Origin: Streptomyces sp. XD-27
GTDB lineage: Bacteria > Actinomycetota > Actinomycetes > Streptomycetales > Streptomycetaceae
Length of the DNA: 64,000 nt
Direction: 5' to 3'
Assembly: GCF_030553055.1 (NCBI RefSeq)
Contig: NZ_CP130713.1
Location: forward strand, 6,634,001 to 6,698,000
The notes beneath the pieces are model-generated. The model saw nothing but the letters and a program-made list of their open reading frames with translations. It searched no databases and had not been told where the DNA came from. The position numbers and the translations under genes are program-made. Position 1 is the stretch's first letter; every line of letters starts with the position of its first letter. Shown here piece by piece: positions 44,776 to 54,144 of the stretch.

Positions 44776-46980
44776 TCAGGCCGCGGCGGTGGCCTGTTCC
44801 CGGACGCGTTCCGCCAGCTGAGGGGGCATCGGCTCGTGCCGGGCGTAGTCGCGGCTGAACCGCCCGGTGCCGTGCGACAGCGAGCGCAGGTCGATCGCGT
44901 ACCGTCCGATCTCGATCTCCGGGACCTCGGCGCGGATCAGGGTGAGGCCGCCGCCGGACTGCTCGGTCCCCATGACGCGGCCGCGCCGCCCCGACAGATC
45001 GCTCATCACCGGGCCCACGTACTCGTCGGAGACGAGCACCCGCACCTCGGCGACCGGCTCCAGCAGATGGATCGGGACGTCGGCGGCCGCCTCCCGCAGG
45101 GCGAGGGCGCCCGCGGTCTGGAAGGCGGCGTCGGAGGAGTCCACCGAGTGCGCCTTGCCGTCGAGCAGGGTGACCCGTACGTCGACCAGCGGGTATCCGG
45201 CGGCGACGCCGCGGGCCGCCTGGGCCCGGATGCCCTTCTCCACGGACGGGATGAACTGGCGCGGCACCGCGCCGCCCACCACCTTGTCCACGAACTCGAT
45301 GCCGGAGCCGCCGGGCAGCGGCTCCACCCGGATCTCGCAGATCGCGTACTGGCCGTGGCCGCCGGACTGCTTGACGTGCCGTCCGCGCCCGGCCGCCGCG
45401 GCGCCGAACGTCTCGCGCAGCGACACCTTGTGCGGGATGGTGTCGACCTGGACGCCGTACCGGGTGCGCAGCCGCTCCAGCGCCACGTCCCGGTGCGCCT
45501 CGCCCAGGCACCACAGCACCACCTGGTGGGTGTCCTGGTTCTGCTCCAGGCGCATCGTCGGGTCCTCGGCCACCAGCCGGGCCAGGCCCTGGGAGAGCTT
45601 GTCCTCGTCCGCCTTGCTGTGTGCGTGGATGGCCACCGGCAGGAGCGGGTCGGGCATCTCCCACGGGGCCATCAGCAGCGGCTGGTCCTTCGCGGACAGG
45701 GTGTCGCCGGTCTCGGCGTGGTTGAGCTTGGCGACGCAGGCCAGGTCTCCGGCGATGGCCTGGGCCAGGGTGCGCTGCTGCTTGCCGAACGGCGCGGACA
45801 GGGCGCCCACCCGCTCGTCCACGTCGTGGTCCTCGTGGCCCCGGTCCTCCAGGCCGTGTCCGGACACGTGCACCGTCTCGTCCGGGCGCAGGGTCCCGGA
45901 GAAGACCCGCACCAGGGAGATGCGGCCGACGTACGGATCGGAGGAGGTCTTGACCACCTCGGCGGCCAGCGGGCCGTCGGGATCGCACGTCAGCGGCGGG
46001 CGCCGGGCGCCGTCGGGGGTGGTGACGGCGGGTACCTCGCGCTCCATCGGGGTGGGGAAGCCGCCGGTGACCAGCTCCAGCAGCTCGATCGTGCCCAGCC
46101 CGTGCCGGGCTCCTTCGGCGGCGGGCGCGGCGGCCAGCACGGGGTGGAAGGTGCCGCGCGCGACGGCCTTCTCCAGGTCCTCGACCAGGGTCTTCATGTC
46201 GATCTCGGCGCCGCCGAGATAGCGGTCCATGAGGGTCTCGTCCTCGCTCTCGGCGATGATGCCCTCGATGAGCCGGTTCCGGGCCTCGGCGATCCGTGGC
46301 AGCAGCTCGTCGGCGGGTGTGGTCTCCTTCCGTTCGCCGGACGCGTAGTCGAAGACCCGCTCGGACAGCAGGCCGATCAGCCCGGTGACGGGACTGTGCC
46401 CGTCCGCGCCCGCCGTGCCGCGCAGCGGCAGGTACAGCGGCAGTACGGCGTCGGGGTCGTCGCCGCCGAACGCCGCCTGGCACGTCTGGACCATCTCCTC
46501 GAAGCCGGCCCGCGCCGACTCCAGGTGGGTGATCACCAGTGCGCGGGGCATGCCGACGGCCGCGCACTCCTCCCACACCATGCGGGTCGCGCCGTCCACC
46601 CCGTCCGCCGCCGAGACGACGAAGAGGGCCGCGTCCGCGGCTCGCAGACCGGCCCTCAGCTCCCCGACGAAGTCGGCGTACCCGGGGGTGTCCAGTAGGT
46701 TGATCTTGATCCCGCCCCATGCGACGGGAACCAGGGACAGCTGCACGGAGCGCTGCTGCCGGTGCTCGATCTCGTCGTAGTCGGAGAGCGAGCCGCCGTC
46801 CTCGACCCGGCCCGCCCGATTGACCGCGCCCGTCGCCAGCGCCAGCGCCTCCACCAATGTGGTCTTGCCCGATCCACTGTGGCCGACCAGCACCACGTTC
46901 CGTACGGAGCCGGGCTGGTCGGCCGGCATAGCCCTGCCGGCGGCCCCTGGGTTCGTCTCGGTCCTCGTCCTCACGCCCAT
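44776..46980 (-). CDS. elongation factor G-like GTPase (EF-G2 type)
   Basis: A 734-residue translational-GTPase paralogue with the five-domain EF-G layout. G1 is GHSGSGKT (33-40) and G3 DTPGY (97-101), but the base-specifying G4 motif, normally NKxD, reads THLE (151-154). Switch I is also short. C-terminal domains IV and V are present, with GGHGQYA, SDAAFQTAGALALREA and GHGTGRFS-like LSHGTGRFS. Known homologues do not replace EF-G in translocation; a ribosome-associated or stress role is possible. GGGAGGCG precedes the ATG. Confidence 0.9.
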   Translation of the reverse strand: MGVRTRTETNPGAAGRAMPADQPGSVRNVVLVGHSGSGKTTLVEALALATGAVNRAGRVEDGGSLSDYDEIEHRQQRSVQLSLVPVAWGGIKINLLDTPGYADFVGELRAGLRAADAALFVVSAADGVDGATRMVWEECAAVGMPRALVITHLESARAGFEEMVQTCQAAFGGDDPDAVLPLYLPLRGTAGADGHSPVTGLIGLLSERVFDYASGERKETTPADELLPRIAEARNRLIEGIIAESEDETLMDRYLGGAEIDMKTLVEDLEKAVARGTFHPVLAAAPAAEGARHGLGTIELLELVTGGFPTPMEREVPAVTTPDGARRPPLTCDPDGPLAAEVVKTSSDPYVGRISLVRVFSGTLRPDETVHVSGHGLEDRGHEDHDVDERVGALSAPFGKQQRTLAQAIAGDLACVAKLNHAETGDTLSAKDQPLLMAPWEMPDPLLPVAIHAHSKADEDKLSQGLARLVAEDPTMRLEQNQDTHQVVLWCLGEAHRDVALERLRTRYGVQVDTIPHKVSLRETFGAAAAGRGRHVKQSGGHGQYAICEIRVEPLPGGSGIEFVDKVVGGAVPRQFIPSVEKGIRAQAARGVAAGYPLVDVRVTLLDGKAHSVDSSDAAFQTAGALALREAAADVPIHLLEPVAEVRVLVSDEYVGPVMSDLSGRRGRVMGTEQSGGGLTLIRAEVPEIEIGRYAIDLRSLSHGTGRFSRDYARHEPMPPQLAERVREQATAAA

Positions 46981-47163
46981 GTGTCTCGCCTCCCGGTCGA
47001 CACCTGCGGTACTTCGAGCTTTCCACCGCGCTCACCAGCCGTCCATACGTCGCACACCCGGGCGTATCGTGATGCGTCCGCTCGGGCCGCCGGGCGCGTG
47101 GCTACGATGGGCCAGCCGGTGGCCTCTTGGCCGCTCGGCCCGTATCGACCCTCTGGGAAGGCC

Positions 47164-47841
47164 ATGCTGAACAAGTACGCGCGTGCGTTCTTCACGCGTG
47201 TTCTCACACCGTTCGCCGCCCTGCTCATCCGCCTCGGAGTCAGCCCCGACGCGGTGACCCTCGCCGGGACCGGCGGTGTGATCGCGGGTGCGCTGGTCTT
47301 CTTCCCCCAGGGCGAGTTCTTCTGGGGCACGATCACGATCACCCTGTTCGTCTTCTCGGACCTGGTGGACGGGAACATGGCGCGGCAACTGGGCCGCTCC
47401 AGTCGCTGGGGCGCCTTCCTGGACTCCACCCTCGACCGGGTCGCGGACGGCGCGATCTTCGGCGGGCTCGCGCTGTGGTACGCGGGCGGCGGGGACGACA
47501 ACGTGCTGTGCGCGGTCGCCATCTTCTGCCTGGCCAGCGGCCAGGTGGTGTCGTACACCAAGGCGCGCGGCGAGAGCATCGGCCTGCCGGTGAACGTGAA
47601 CGGGCTGGTGGAGCGCGCCGAGCGGCTGGTGATCTCGCTGGTGGCGGCCGGTTTCGCGGGTCTGCACAAGTTCGGGGTCCCGCACATCGACATCCTGCTG
47701 CCGATCGCGCTGTGGATCGTCGCCCTCGGCAGCTTCGTCACGCTCGTCCAGCGGATGGTCACCGTCCGCAGGGAGTCCGCCGAGGCGGACGCGGCGGACG
47801 CACGGACCGCCGCGGCGACCCCAGGAGGCGACGCGCGGTGA
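47164..47841 (+). CDS. phosphatidylinositol phosphate synthase (CDP-alcohol phosphatidyltransferase)
   Basis: A 225-residue membrane enzyme. The CDP-alcohol transferase motif is DGNMARQLGRSSRWGAFLDS-TLD (about residues 68-90), containing all four metal-binding Asp, and four to five more spans follow. In actinobacteria it joins CDP-diacylglycerol and inositol-1-phosphate to make the precursor of PI and PI mannosides. The two following genes for PIM acylation and mannosylation fix the role; phosphatidylglycerol phosphate synthase is the alternative. GGGAAGG precedes the ATG. Confidence 0.92.
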   Translation: MLNKYARAFFTRVLTPFAALLIRLGVSPDAVTLAGTGGVIAGALVFFPQGEFFWGTITITLFVFSDLVDGNMARQLGRSSRWGAFLDSTLDRVADGAIFGGLALWYAGGGDDNVLCAVAIFCLASGQVVSYTKARGESIGLPVNVNGLVERAERLVISLVAAGFAGLHKFGVPHIDILLPIALWIVALGSFVTLVQRMVTVRRESAEADAADARTAAATPGGDAR

Positions 47842-48860
47842 GGGAACGGCTGACCGACGCGCTGTACGGACTCGGCTGGGGCACGGTCAAGAAGCTCCCC
47901 GAACCGGTTGCCGTCGGGCTCGGCCGGATAATCGCCGACCAGGCGTGGAAGCGGCGGGGCAAGGGCGTGCTGCGCCTGGAGGCCAACCTGGCGCGGGTGG
48001 TCCCCGACGCCTCGCCGCCGCGCCTCGCCGAGCTGTCGCGCGCGGGCATGCGCTCGTACATGCGGTACTGGATGGAGTCCTTCCGGCTCCCGGCGTGGAG
48101 CAAGGAGCGCGTAAGGAACGGCTTCGACCTCGCCGACGGGCACCATCTCAGGGACGGGCTGGCCAGCGGGCGCGGCGTCGTCCTGGCGCTGCCGCACATG
48201 GCCAACTACGACCTGGCGGGGGCCTGGGTCACCACCGAGCTCGGCGTACCCTTCACCACCGTCGCCGAGCGGCTCAAGCCGGAGACGCTGTACGACCGCT
48301 TCGTGGCCTACCGGGAGGGACTGGGCATGGAGGTGCTGCCGCACACCGGCGGCAGCGCCTTCGGGACGCTCGCCCGGCGGCTGCGCGCCGGGGGCCTGGT
48401 GTGCCTGGTCGCCGACCGCGACCTGTCGGCGTCGGGCGTCGAGGTGGAGTTCTTCGGCGGGACGGCCAAGATGCCGGCGGGACCGGCCCGGCTCGCCGCC
48501 CAGACCGGGGCGCTGCTGCTGCCGGTCACGCTCTGGTACGACGACTCCCCGGTGATGCGGGGACGGGTGCATCCGCCGATCGAGGTCCCCGCGACCGGCA
48601 CCCGGGCGGAGCAGGCGGCGGCCATGACGCAGGAACTGGCCGACGCGTTCGCAGCCGGGATCGCCGCGCACCCGGAGGACTGGCACATGCTCCAGCGGCT
48701 GTGGCCGGCGGACCTGGACCCGGCGGCCGGCCCGGGGAACGGCGAGGACCAGGCGCTGGGGAACGGGTTGCCGGCGCAGCCGGACCGCACCGGGTCCGGT
48801 TCCGGCCGGGCGGCGGCCGGGCCGCAGCGCGACGAGAGCCCCGGAACGGAGAAGCCGTGA
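47838..48860 (+). CDS. phosphatidylinositol mannoside acyltransferase
   Basis: A 340-residue member of the lauroyl/PatA acyltransferase family. The HX4D catalytic box is LPHMANYD (H120, D125), and the ERLKPETLYDRF region follows. It acylates the 2-mannose of PIM on the inner face of the membrane. The last 50 residues are Gly/Pro/Arg-rich and variable. AGGAGG at 47823-47828 precedes the GTG, which overlaps the synthase stop; the next gene overlaps in turn, so the three are one operon. Confidence 0.9.
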   Translation: MRERLTDALYGLGWGTVKKLPEPVAVGLGRIIADQAWKRRGKGVLRLEANLARVVPDASPPRLAELSRAGMRSYMRYWMESFRLPAWSKERVRNGFDLADGHHLRDGLASGRGVVLALPHMANYDLAGAWVTTELGVPFTTVAERLKPETLYDRFVAYREGLGMEVLPHTGGSAFGTLARRLRAGGLVCLVADRDLSASGVEVEFFGGTAKMPAGPARLAAQTGALLLPVTLWYDDSPVMRGRVHPPIEVPATGTRAEQAAAMTQELADAFAAGIAAHPEDWHMLQRLWPADLDPAAGPGNGEDQALGNGLPAQPDRTGSGSGRAAAGPQRDESPGTEKP

Positions 48861-50017
48861 GGATCGGGATCGTCTGCCCGTACTCGTGGGACGTCCCCGG
48901 TGGCGTCCAGTTCCACATCCGCGACCTGGCCGACCACCTGATCCGGGGCGGCCACGAGGTGTCCGTGCTCGCCCCGGCGGACGACGGCACCCCGCTGCCC
49001 CCGTACGTGGTCTCCGCGGGCAGGGCCGTCCCCGTGCCGTACAACGGCTCGGTCGCGCGGCTGAACTTCGGCTTCCTGTCCGCCGCGCGGGTCCGGCGCT
49101 GGCTGCACGAGGGCGCCTTCGACGTCATCCACATCCACGAACCCGCCTCGCCCTCGCTCGGGCTGCTGTCCTGCTGGGCGGCGCAAGGGCCCATCGTGGC
49201 CACCTTCCACACCTCCAACCCGCGCTCCCGCGCCATGATCGCCGCCTACCCGATCCTCCAGCCGGCGCTGGAGAAGATCAGCGCCCGGATCGCGGTGAGC
49301 GAGTACGCGCGGCGCACCCTGGTCGAGCACCTGGGCGGCGACGCCGTCGTGATCCCCAACGGCGTCGACGTCGACTTCTTCGCGCGGGCCGAGCCCAGGA
49401 AGGAGTGGCAGGGCGGCACGCTCGGGTTCATCGGCCGGATCGACGAACCCCGCAAGGGGCTGCCGGTGCTCATGCGCGCCCTGCCGCGCATCCTGGCGGA
49501 GCGGCCGGAGACCCGGCTGCTGGTCGCCGGGCGGGGCGACGAGCGGGAGGCGGTGGCGGGACTGCCGCCCGGGATGCGGGACCGGGTCGAGTTCCTCGGT
49601 ATGGTCAGCGACGAGGACAAGGCGCGGCTGCTGCGCAGCGTGGACGTGTACGTCGCGCCGAACACGGGCGGGGAGAGCTTCGGCATCATCCTGGTCGAGG
49701 CCATGTCGGCGGGCGCGCCGGTGCTCGCCAGCGACCTCGACGCGTTCGGCCAGGTCCTGGCCGGGGGAGAGGCGGGCGAACTCTTCGCCAACGAGGACGC
49801 GGAGGCGCTGGCCGCGTCGGTGGTCCGGCTCCTGGGCGACCCGGCCCGCCGCGCCGAACTGAGCGACCGGGCCCGCCGGCACGTCCGCCGCTTCGACTGG
49901 TCCACGGTCGGGGCGGACATCCTGGCGGTGTACGAGACGGTGGCGGCGGGCGCGGCGTCGGTGGCGGCGGACGAACGCACGGGGCTGCGCGCGCGGTGGG
50001 GACTGGCGCGGGACTGA
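48857..50017 (+). CDS. pimA: phosphatidylinositol alpha-mannosyltransferase
   Basis: A 386-residue GT4 glycosyltransferase adding the first mannose from GDP-mannose to PI. The N-terminal Rossmann half starts VRIGIVCPYSWDVPGGVQFHIRDLA with the glycine loop and has HIHEP; the nucleotide-sugar half has IGRIDEPRKGLPVL and NTGGESFGIILVEAMSAG with the GT4 E-x7-E pair. GTGA overlap with the acyltransferase gene. The stop codon sits in a 23-bp repeat. Confidence 0.93.
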   Translation: MRIGIVCPYSWDVPGGVQFHIRDLADHLIRGGHEVSVLAPADDGTPLPPYVVSAGRAVPVPYNGSVARLNFGFLSAARVRRWLHEGAFDVIHIHEPASPSLGLLSCWAAQGPIVATFHTSNPRSRAMIAAYPILQPALEKISARIAVSEYARRTLVEHLGGDAVVIPNGVDVDFFARAEPRKEWQGGTLGFIGRIDEPRKGLPVLMRALPRILAERPETRLLVAGRGDEREAVAGLPPGMRDRVEFLGMVSDEDKARLLRSVDVYVAPNTGGESFGIILVEAMSAGAPVLASDLDAFGQVLAGGEAGELFANEDAEALAASVVRLLGDPARRAELSDRARRHVRRFDWSTVGADILAVYETVAAGAASVAADERTGLRARWGLARD

Positions 50018-50075
50018 CCCGCCTCCGGGCGCGGGACCGATCCGCCTGCCGGCGCGGGACCGGTGGCGTCTGCCG
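50005..50075 (+). repeat. three 23-bp tandem repeats straddling the pimA stop codon
   Basis: Copies at 50005, 50028 and 50051, each opening GGCGCGGGAC. The pimA TGA is in the first; the later copies read CGA and CGG there, so extra stops are lost. Confidence 0.75.
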
Positions 50076-50226
50076 GCTCCCCTTCCGCGGGGAGTGCGCC
50101 GACGCGCCCCGCGGCAGGCGTCGGGGCCGCGCTGCGCCGTCCGGGTGACAACCGTCGCCGGGGGCACCTCGGTGGCACCCCCGAACGGAGTCCGAGGCCG
50201 CGCCGAGGCAGGTACCGTGGCGCGCC

Positions 50227-50766
50227 GTGAGCACTCTCATCTGGATCGCGGCCCTCCTCGTTCTCGTCGCCGTCTACTTGAGCTGGACCGCGGGCCGCCT
50301 CGACCGCCTGCACAGCCGCCTGGACGCGGCGCGGGCGGCGCTGGACGCCCAGCTGCTGCGGCGCGCCTCGGTCGCCCAGGAGCTGGCCACCGCGGGCGTG
50401 CTGGACCCGGCCGCCTCGATCGTGCTCTACGAGTCCGCGCACGCCGCCCGGCAGGCCGAGGAGGAGCACCGCGAGGTCGCCGAGAGCGAACTGAGCCAGA
50501 CGCTGCGGGTCGTGTTCGGGGAGTCGGCGCAGGTGGAGGCCGTACAGGCGGCGCCGGGCGGCGAGGCCACGCTGGGTGAGCTGGCGGAGGCCGTACGGCG
50601 GGTGCCGATGGCGCGGCGGTTCCACAACGACGCGGTGCGCTCGGCCCGCGCGCTGCGCCGGCACCGCACGGTCCGGCTGCTTCGGCTCGCCGGGCACGCG
50701 CCGTTCCCGCTGGCCTTCGAGATGGACGACGAGCCCCCGGCGACCCTGGTGGCACGAGCGGCCTGA
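50227..50766 (+). CDS. LemA-like membrane-anchored protein
   Basis: A 179-residue protein with an N-terminal hydrophobic helix (about 4-20) and a long helical body (DRLHSRLDAARAALDAQLLRRA...) resembling LemA-type coiled structures, ending with VRRVPMARRFHNDAVRSARALR. The latter fits the LemA signature of a conserved R-x-x-P-x-x-R-x-F/Y-N-D-x-V run. Function unknown. GTG at 50227. Streptomycete genomes keep it between pimA and pdxS. Confidence 0.75.
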   Translation: MSTLIWIAALLVLVAVYLSWTAGRLDRLHSRLDAARAALDAQLLRRASVAQELATAGVLDPAASIVLYESAHAARQAEEEHREVAESELSQTLRVVFGESAQVEAVQAAPGGEATLGELAEAVRRVPMARRFHNDAVRSARALRRHRTVRLLRLAGHAPFPLAFEMDDEPPATLVARAA

Positions 50767-50893
50767 GCGCCGTACCAGGCCACCGGCACAGGGCGGGCCG
50801 CGCTGTACCCCGCCACTGGAACGGGGCGGCCTGAGCCCCGTATCCACGCCACTGGCACGGGCGCACTGAGCGCCGTACCACCCCGCTGGCCTG
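50760..50893 (+). repeat. four degenerate tandem repeats of about 34 bp after the LemA-like gene
   Basis: Units begin near 50760, 50795, 50828 and 50863 and share CTGAGC-CCGTACC ... GCCACTGGCACGGG. The gene's TGA (50764) is in the first; TGA recurs at 50832 and 50867, offsets 68 and 103, so all three frames are closed. The rest of the 250-nt gap before pdxS contains no gene. Confidence 0.75.
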
Positions 50894-51016
50894 CTCTTCC
50901 TCCCGCCTTCGGGACCACCGGGCAATCCACTGGCCTCGGATTGGCCCTTGCCGCCGGACCCCGTCGGCCGGTTTTGTCTGTCTGTCGCGTTTTTTCATCA
51001 TCGAGTGAGGTCAACC

Positions 51017-51940
51017 GTGTCCAGCACGCTTCCCAGCACGCCCCGCCCCGACGAGGCTCCCGCCACCGGCACCGCGCGCGTGAAGCGCGGCATGGCCGAG
51101 CAGCTCAAGGGCGGCGTGATCATGGACGTCGTCACCCCGGAGCAGGCCAAGATCGCCGAGGACGCCGGCGCCGTCGCCGTCATGGCCCTGGAGCGTGTGC
51201 CCGCCGACATCCGCAAGGACGGCGGCGTCGCCCGGATGTCCGACCCGGACATGATCGAGGGCATCATCGACGCCGTCTCCATCCCGGTCATGGCCAAGTC
51301 CCGGATCGGCCACTTCGTCGAGGCCCAGGTGCTCCAGTCCCTCGGCGTCGACTACATCGACGAGTCCGAGGTGCTCACCCCCGCCGACGAGGTCAACCAC
51401 AGCGACAAGTGGTCGTTCACGACCCCCTTCGTCTGCGGCGCCACCAACCTGGGCGAGGCCCTGCGCCGGATCGCCGAGGGCGCGGCCATGATCCGCTCCA
51501 AGGGCGAGGCCGGCACCGGCAACGTCGTCGAGGCCGTCCGCCACCTGCGCCAGATCAAGAACGAGATCGCCAAGCTGCGCGGCTTCGACAACCACGAGCT
51601 GTACGCCGCCGCCAAGGAGCTGCGTGCCCCGTACGAGCTCGTCAAGGAGGTCGCCGAGCTCGGCAAGCTCCCGGTGGTGCTCTTCTCCGCGGGCGGCGTC
51701 GCCACCCCGGCCGACGCCGCGCTGATGCGCCAGCTCGGCGCGGAGGGCGTCTTCGTCGGCTCCGGCATCTTCAAGTCCGGCGACCCGGCCAAGCGCGCCG
51801 CCGCGATCGTGAAGGCCACCACCTTCTACGACGACCCCAAGATCATCGCGGACGCGTCCCGCAACCTCGGCGAGGCCATGGTGGGCATCAACTGCGACAC
51901 CCTCCCCGAGGCCGAGCGCTACGCCAAGCGCGGCTGGTAA
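51017..51940 (+). CDS. pdxS: pyridoxal 5'-phosphate synthase, lyase subunit
   Basis: A 307-residue (beta/alpha)8 enzyme that builds PLP from ribose-5-phosphate, glyceraldehyde-3-phosphate and ammonia. Typical segments are [13 protein letters not shown], the Lys of [10 protein letters not shown] (about residue 95) and [31 protein letters not shown]. It forms a dodecamer that binds PdxT. The GTG at 51017 is preceded by GTGAGG. Followed by pdxT after a hairpin. Confidence 0.97.
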   Translation: MSSTLPSTPRPDEAPATGTARVKRGMAEQLKGGVIMDVVTPEQAKIAEDAGAVAVMALERVPADIRKDGGVARMSDPDMIEGIIDAVSIPVMAKSRIGHFVEAQVLQSLGVDYIDESEVLTPADEVNHSDKWSFTTPFVCGATNLGEALRRIAEGAAMIRSKGEAGTGNVVEAVRHLRQIKNEIAKLRGFDNHELYAAAKELRAPYELVKEVAELGKLPVVLFSAGGVATPADAALMRQLGAEGVFVGSGIFKSGDPAKRAAAIVKATTFYDDPKIIADASRNLGEAMVGINCDTLPEAERYAKRGW

Positions 51941-51979
51941 CCACCCTCGTCCCGCGGCGCCGCCGCGGAGCGACCCTGC

Positions 51980-52014
51980 GATGGACGGCCCCGTGGCACC
52001 GCGGGCCGTCCATC
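51980..52014 (+). terminator. hairpin between pdxS and pdxT
   Basis: Perfect 12-bp stem (51980-51991 with 52003-52014), 11-nt loop. It may reduce pdxT expression relative to pdxS or protect the pdxS message. Confidence 0.6.
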
Positions 52015-52053
52015 GGCCGTCCCCGTCCCGGAACAGTTCGAGAGGTCCCCTCC

Positions 52054-52644
52054 GTGTCCACCCCCGTTATCGGCGTACTGGCCCTCCAAGGCGACGTCCG
52101 CGAGCACCTCGTCGCGCTCGCCGCGGCCGACGCGCTGGCCCGCCCGGTCCGCCGCCCCGAGGAGCTCGCCGAGATCGACGGCCTGGTGATCCCCGGCGGC
52201 GAGTCCACCACCATGTCCAAGCTCGCCGTCATCTTCGGCGTACTGGAACCGCTGCGCGCGCGGATCCGGGACGGCCTGCCGGTCTACGGCACCTGCGCCG
52301 GTATGATCATGGTCGCCGACAAGATCCTGGACGGCCGCGAGGACCAGGAGACTCTCGGCGGCGTCGACATGATCGTGCGGCGCAACGCCTTCGGCCGCCA
52401 GAACGAGTCCTTCGAGGCCACGATCGACGTCGCGGGCATCGAGGGCGGCCCCGTGGACGGCGTGTTCATCCGCGCGCCGTGGGTGGAGTCGGTGGGCGGC
52501 GCCGTCGAGGTGCTCGCCAGGTACGACGGCCACACCGTCGCCGTACGCCAGGGCAACGTCCTCGCCACGTCCTTCCACCCCGAGCTGACCGGCGACCACC
52601 GCGTGCACGGGCTCTTCGTCGACATGGTGCGCGCAGCCCGTTGA
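52054..52644 (+). CDS. pdxT: pyridoxal 5'-phosphate synthase, glutaminase subunit
   Basis: A 196-residue class I glutamine amidotransferase supplying ammonia to PdxS. PGGEST (about 48-53), the nucleophile in YGTCAGMI (Cys near 86) and the HPEL His near 177 form the expected active site. GTG 52054 with GAGAGG upstream. Confidence 0.96.
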   Translation: MSTPVIGVLALQGDVREHLVALAAADALARPVRRPEELAEIDGLVIPGGESTTMSKLAVIFGVLEPLRARIRDGLPVYGTCAGMIMVADKILDGREDQETLGGVDMIVRRNAFGRQNESFEATIDVAGIEGGPVDGVFIRAPWVESVGGAVEVLARYDGHTVAVRQGNVLATSFHPELTGDHRVHGLFVDMVRAAR

Positions 52645-52706
52645 GCAGATCCCGGTAGGATCGCAGACGTTCGGATCTCAGAGAGTTACGCGAAGGAGAC
52701 AGGCAG

Positions 52707-53456
52707 ATGTCCGGCCACTCTAAATGGGCTACGACGAAGCACAAGAAGGCCGTGATCGACGCCAAGCGCGGCAAGCTCTTCGCGAAGCTGATCAAGAACA
52801 TCGAGGTCGCGGCGCGCATGGGCGGCGTCGATCTGGAAGGCAACCCGACGCTCTACGACGCCGTCCAGAAGGCCAAGAAGCAGTCGGTCCCGAACAAGAA
52901 CATCGACTCCGCGATCAAGCGCGGCGGCGGTCTCGAGGCGGGCGGCGCCGACTACGAGACGATCATGTACGAGGGTTACGGCCCCAACGGTGTCGCGGTG
53001 CTCATCGAGTGCCTCACCGACAACCGCAACCGCGCCGCCTCGGACGTGCGCGTCGCCATGACCCGCAACGGCGGCTCGATGGCCGACCCGGGCTCGGTGT
53101 CGTACCTGTTCAACCGCAAGGGCGTGGTGATCGTCCCCAAGGGCGAGCTGAGCGAGGACGACGTGCTCGGCGCGGTCCTCGACGCGGGCGCCGAGGAGGT
53201 CAACGACCTCGGCGAGAACTTCGAGGTCATCAGCGAGGCCACCGACCTGGTCGCGGTGCGCACCGCCCTCGTGGAGGCCGGGATCGACTACGACTCGGCC
53301 GACGCCAACTTCGTCCCGACCATGCAGGTCCAGCTGGACGAGGAGGGCGCGCGCAAGATCTTCAAGCTGATCGACGCGCTGGAGGACAGCGACGACGTGC
53401 AGAACGTCTTCGCCAACTTCGACGTCACGGACGAGGTCATGGAGAAGGTCGGCTGA
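52707..53456 (+). CDS. yebC: YebC/PmpR-family protein
   Basis: A 249-residue member of a very conserved family; starts [28 protein letters not shown] and has the central [10 protein letters not shown]. Members were named transcriptional regulators; newer work links YebC proteins to relief of ribosome stalling at proline runs. Ribosome site AAGGAG before the ATG. The position just before ruvCAB is common in actinobacteria. Confidence 0.96.
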   Translation: MSGHSKWATTKHKKAVIDAKRGKLFAKLIKNIEVAARMGGVDLEGNPTLYDAVQKAKKQSVPNKNIDSAIKRGGGLEAGGADYETIMYEGYGPNGVAVLIECLTDNRNRAASDVRVAMTRNGGSMADPGSVSYLFNRKGVVIVPKGELSEDDVLGAVLDAGAEEVNDLGENFEVISEATDLVAVRTALVEAGIDYDSADANFVPTMQVQLDEEGARKIFKLIDALEDSDDVQNVFANFDVTDEVMEKVG

Positions 53457-53471
53457 CACCAGCCGCACCAG

Positions 53472-53501
53472 GGGCCGGCGGGACACACGTCCCGTCGGCC
53501 C
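53472..53501 (+). terminator. terminator after yebC
   Basis: 13-nt arms (53472-53484 and 53489-53501), one mismatch, ACAC loop, 16 nt after the stop. Confidence 0.7.
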
Positions 53502-53571
53502 TCGCGTTGTCAGTGGCGGCCGCTACTGTCAGGGACTGATGACCGAGACGGCGCCGGAAGGGGGGCGTGCG

Positions 53572-54144
53572 ATGCGGGTGCTGGGCGTGGACCCGGGACT
53601 GACCCGGTGCGGCATCGGCGTGGTCGAGGGCGCCGCGGGCCGCCCCCTGCACCTGCGCGGCGTCGGCGTCGTACGGACCCCGGCGGACGCGGACACCCCC
53701 GACCGCCTGGTCCTCATCGAGCGCGGCATAGAGGAGTGGTTGGACGCCCACCGTCCCGAATTCGTCGCGGTGGAGCGGGTGTTCAGCCAGCACAACGTGC
53801 GGACCGTGATGGGCACCGCCCAGGCCAGCGCGGTGGCCATGCTCTGCGCCGCGCGCCGCGGACTGCCCGTCGCCCTGCACACGCCCAGCGAGGTCAAGGC
53901 CGCCGTCACCGGCTCGGGGCGCGCCGACAAGGCACAGGTCGGCGCCATGGTCACCCGGCTGCTGCGGCTGGACGCGCCGCCCAAGCCGGCCGACGCCGCC
54001 GACGCGCTCGCGCTGGCCATCTGCCACATCTGGCGCGCCCCGGCGACGAACCGGCTCCAGCGGGCCGTCGCCGCGCACCGCGCCACGACGTCCCGACCGT
54101 CCTCCGGCCCGCTGCCCGGGGGACCCCAGAGAGGCACCACATGA
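53572..54144 (+). CDS. ruvC: Holliday-junction endonuclease RuvC
   Basis: A 190-residue RNase H-fold resolvase. Catalytic acids are visible in [11 protein letters not shown] (Asp near 7), AVERVF (Glu near 69) and the C-terminal [14 protein letters not shown]. The tail is longer and Ser/Pro/Arg-rich compared with the E. coli enzyme. ATG 53572 is chosen because GGAAGGGGGG lies 6 nt before it; an ATG at 53539 would add 11 residues. Overlaps ruvA by ATGA. Confidence 0.95.
   Translation: MRVLGVDPGLTRCGIGVVEGAAGRPLHLRGVGVVRTPADADTPDRLVLIERGIEEWLDAHRPEFVAVERVFSQHNVRTVMGTAQASAVAMLCAARRGLPVALHTPSEVKAAVTGSGRADKAQVGAMVTRLLRLDAPPKPADAADALALAICHIWRAPATNRLQRAVAAHRATTSRPSSGPLPGGPQRGTT

Noticed and set aside
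43001..47035. Single minus-strand frame of 1344 codons
   Set aside because: Only the part after 44701 resembles a real protein; upstream it runs out of phase through the EF-G-like gene.
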